Positions 61,922-64,000 of a DNA stretch of 64,000 nucleotides are shown here, in pieces; position 1 is the first letter of the stretch; each line of letters opens with the position of its first letter. Source of the stretch: Cristatella mucedo. Its lineage: Eukaryota; Bryozoa; Phylactolaemata; Cristatellidae. Under the pieces are notes generated by a model, which made no database searches, was not told where the DNA came from, and was given only the letters and a program-made list of their open reading frames with translations. The position numbers and the translations under genes were made by a program. The stretch spans positions 2,046,001 to 2,110,000 of the forward strand of contig WPIO01000059.1 in the NCBI GenBank assembly GCA_009760855.2, read 5' to 3'.

Positions 61922-63835
61922 CTGGAAAAGCAGCGAAAGAGAGGGGAACAAGGAATGGCCGCCACTGACGACAACGGCAGCGGCGAGTGGGCACCTACTA
62001 CCACCGGCATAACCGACCGAGCGTGGTGAGAAAGCGTGATAGACATGCGATGCCGCAGCAATAAATAGCGAGCATTACACAGCCAGTAATGTATCTCCGT
62101 CTATAAGTCCAAAAAGCCATAAAGACCACGTGGGTGTTACACAGGAGAGTCTTGTATAGCGCACTCACAGCCTAAGCGGCTTTCGTACACATTCGGTAAT
62201 GTAATGTATCTCCGTCAGTAACTCCACAAAGTCATAAAGACCATGTGGGTGTTACGCAGGAGAGTTTTGCATAGCGCACTCACAGCCTAAGCAGCTTTCG
62301 GTACGCATTCGGTAGCCAACAGACTTCATTTCACGCAACAAAGAGAAAGTGGGAAGCATAGCAGAGTCACGAGAGCAGTTGAGGTAGTGAGTAGCATGAA
62401 AGTAGCAGCTCAGGACCGCTGGAAAGGATGAGCTATAGTATGCAGCAGGAGAGTAGTCGTCGTTGCATAAGGATCGTGGAAGCGAGTTCCACAGCCAAGG
62501 ACCGGCAGAGCTAAAGCTTCTGTCGCCAACGGTCTTTAAGCGGAGGAATGGAACAGCTAATTTATTGTCCATACAGGATCTGACGGCACGAAGAGGCTGA
62601 AACTGGTGCAGCAGTTCAGCAAGGTGTGGAGAAGCCAAGCCGTGGCCTCGGCCTTGTGGGTCAGCGCATGTAAGACAATAACCGGCCCGTCTGCATCTGC
62701 ACTAAGCCGTGCATGAGCGCGAGGCCGGGGACAGTCACGGCATCGGCAGCAAACATGCAGATCATATGCTGAGCATGTGAAGAGGCTTCGAGAGGGGGGA
62801 CCGTGAATGGCTGAACTAAACTAAATAGCTTCAGCAAACTTATGCCTGACGATCGGTCCCTTGGTTTGCACTCATCTCACCCTTAAACGGTAGATTCGGT
62901 AGAGCACATGCAAGAGCCATCAACGTGGATCGCACGTAGAACAAAGTATGAGAAATCTTTGCAGCACTACAGCAGGTGGCAGTAAGCTGACCAACGGCTA
63001 ATGCCACAGCTCAGGAAGGAGTGGGAAATTGCTAATTGAGGTCTTGACATTGAGATCTGGAACCATCCAGCTCGCCAAGATTAGGACTGCCGTGATCATG
63101 GCGACACAATCCTGCAGAAGGGAGTTAGAAATCGTGCGCACCGAGCCGAGCCGAGGCGAATAAATAAACCTCTGATATGAGGCAGAGGGCGGGGTCCGTT
63201 TCCACGACAGCGGGAGTGGCTTTCTACCTCTTCCACTGCCCTCCTTCACACTCAGAGCAGCAGCTTCGGCACTCACGGATTGTTTGAGGAGACTGAACCT
63301 TGACTGCTGCTAGCACCCACAAAGAGGCATGCCGGAAATCGAGCCACCCCAAATGGCTCATAGGGCCGTGAAAGTCCAGGAGGTAAGGTGCTTGCTCTTC
63401 ACAATCGTGGTCGTAGATTCGAATCCTACAGTGGGCAAACCTTTATTGCCGAATACAAGCTGTGATGATTTAGACGTTTAGACTCTTCTGATGCTATACA
63501 ACAAGGTTAAGACTCTTCTGATGCCATACAACAAGGCTGCTAAATCAGCTATTTATCAGTATTTTTTTTGGTAGGTCCACGGGTGGCGAGTGGACTGCAA
63601 CCTCGGGCCCCATTCGGCTTGCCTCACGGTTTCCAGCTATCATAGATAGCTCTTGGGACAACGGCTGAGCAGGTAATTACCTCCGAAACTAGAAAGTTCT
63701 CTTCGGTGATAGACTTGGGGATGTTCTTGGCTTTTAGCATATCCAGTGTTTCTAGTATTCCGTCGGGCAACTTCTTCTGGCTCTCAAACGTGAACTTCAT
63801 AATCACAAGTGCCACACGGAAGAGAACTTTGACAC
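61799..63835 (-). CDS. TBC1D10-like Rab GTPase-activating protein, last two coding exons
   Basis: TBC-domain proteins accelerate GTP hydrolysis on Rab GTPases. Two minus-strand exons, 63835-63681 and 61921-61799, join in phase 0 across a 1,759-nt GT-AG intron (donor gtaatt, acceptor ttttccag). The first reads GVKVLFRVALVIMK and ENFLVSE; the second begins SLKLPITDGDMLREQE. Family members of the TBC1D10 A/B/C type have EGVKIIFRVAL, EDFLVHE and LPVTE in the same order, which gives the assignment. The first seen codon is split (acceptor tttgtag at 63836), so upstream exons lie beyond the right edge. The tail after the TBC domain is only about 40 residues, shorter than vertebrate TBC1D10A. The gene converges on DHX8. 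Confidence 0.8.
62086..62196 (-). mobile_element. LINE-C 3' end, short
   Basis: gtaatgtatctccgtctata start, UTR and the last codons of the ORF only; abuts a second LINE-C copy. Confidence 0.75.
62197..62660 (-). mobile_element. LINE-C, 5'-truncated
   Basis: Tail taatgtaatgtatctccgtc, UTR, and an open frame 62638-62252 with LAELLHQFQPLRAVRSC, KTVGDRSFSSAGPWLWNSLP, ending CAMQNSPA. It is closely related to the copy at 4627 over the whole C-terminus. It lies in the TBC1D10-like intron. Confidence 0.82.
63365..63575 (+). mobile_element. SINE-2 with internal 30-bp duplication
   Basis: Head ccaggaggtaaggtgcttgc, B box gtagattcgaatcctacagt, then gactcttctgatgc and tatacaacaagg twice (63481-63510 and 63511-63540), end ctgctaaatcagctattta. 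Confidence 0.75.
63681..63835 (-). CDS. TBC1D10-like penultimate exon, end of TBC domain
   Basis: 155 nt: two bases of a split glycine and 51 codons. It holds KVLFRVALVIMKFTF, the hydrophobic helix near the end of TBC domains, then ETLDMLKAKNIPKS and ENFLVSE. The acceptor is tttgtag and the donor gtaatt. The frame stays open past the donor, but similarity ends there. Confidence 0.8.
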
Positions 63836-64000
63836 CTACAAATAAACCAGTTCTGCTACTGCTGCTGCAGACAACAAGTTGCCGGAGACTAAAGCAAGTG
63901 AAGCTGTACCTCCTTCCGCATGTCCCGTGGGGACTGAGAGGCACCATCCTGTAGCAAGACACATGCAGCCTCCATGCAACACCATCCTCAGCATAACAGT

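Noticed and set aside
63140-63276. Extra TBC1D10 exon at 62998-63276 (minus)
   Set aside because: The flanking exons already join in phase with continuous family similarity, and this frame shows no TBC1D10 motif.

Overview
The window is animal nuclear DNA: genes split by GT-AG introns, long microsatellites, tRNA-derived SINEs and many 5'-truncated LINEs. No bacterial, organellar or viral gene organisation is visible. The two recognised genes, DHX8 and a TBC1D10 relative, and the L2/CR1-like LINEs fit an invertebrate metazoan. I cannot name the phylum from sequence alone.

Left 40 kb (+ strand): this is the 3' two thirds of the spliceosomal DEAH-box helicase gene DHX8 (yeast Prp22). Twelve exons were recovered by splicing, from a first partial exon that runs off the left edge (1-123) to the stop codon at 39603-39605. 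They join in phase into 692 codons covering the pre-helicase linker, both RecA lobes with all helicase motifs, and the C-terminal region. Exons total about 2.1 kb; introns 1 and 2 are 8.6 and 14.9 kb and are filled with repeats. A poly(A) signal lies at 39944.

Right end (- strand): the last two coding exons of a TBC1D10-like Rab GTPase-activating protein gene lie at 63681-63835 and 61799-61921, so the two genes converge. The roughly 22 kb between them holds repeats, several GC-rich stretches and one small unassigned ORF (48992-49252). No other gene could be supported.

Repeats: three LINE families (called A, B and C here; all L2/CR1-like, without poly(A), ending in short tandem repeats) and two tRNA-derived SINE families (SINE-1, SINE-2). 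LINE-A, LINE-B and SINE-1 end in the same short stem-loop sequence, which points to a LINE/SINE pair sharing one reverse transcriptase recognition tail. LINE-C ends in (ATTAC)n or (ATAC)n. Several insertions are nested, and two independent ones landed in the same short motif of the LINE-A 3' UTR. The window also has long CT, GT and AT microsatellites, several minisatellites, spaced direct repeats and at least seven short perfect hairpins.

The most interesting signal is the retrotransposon ecosystem: the shared 3' hairpin, reuse of one insertion site, and insertions of only tens of bases. The annotation of both genes, rebuilt from short separated exons, is the other main result.
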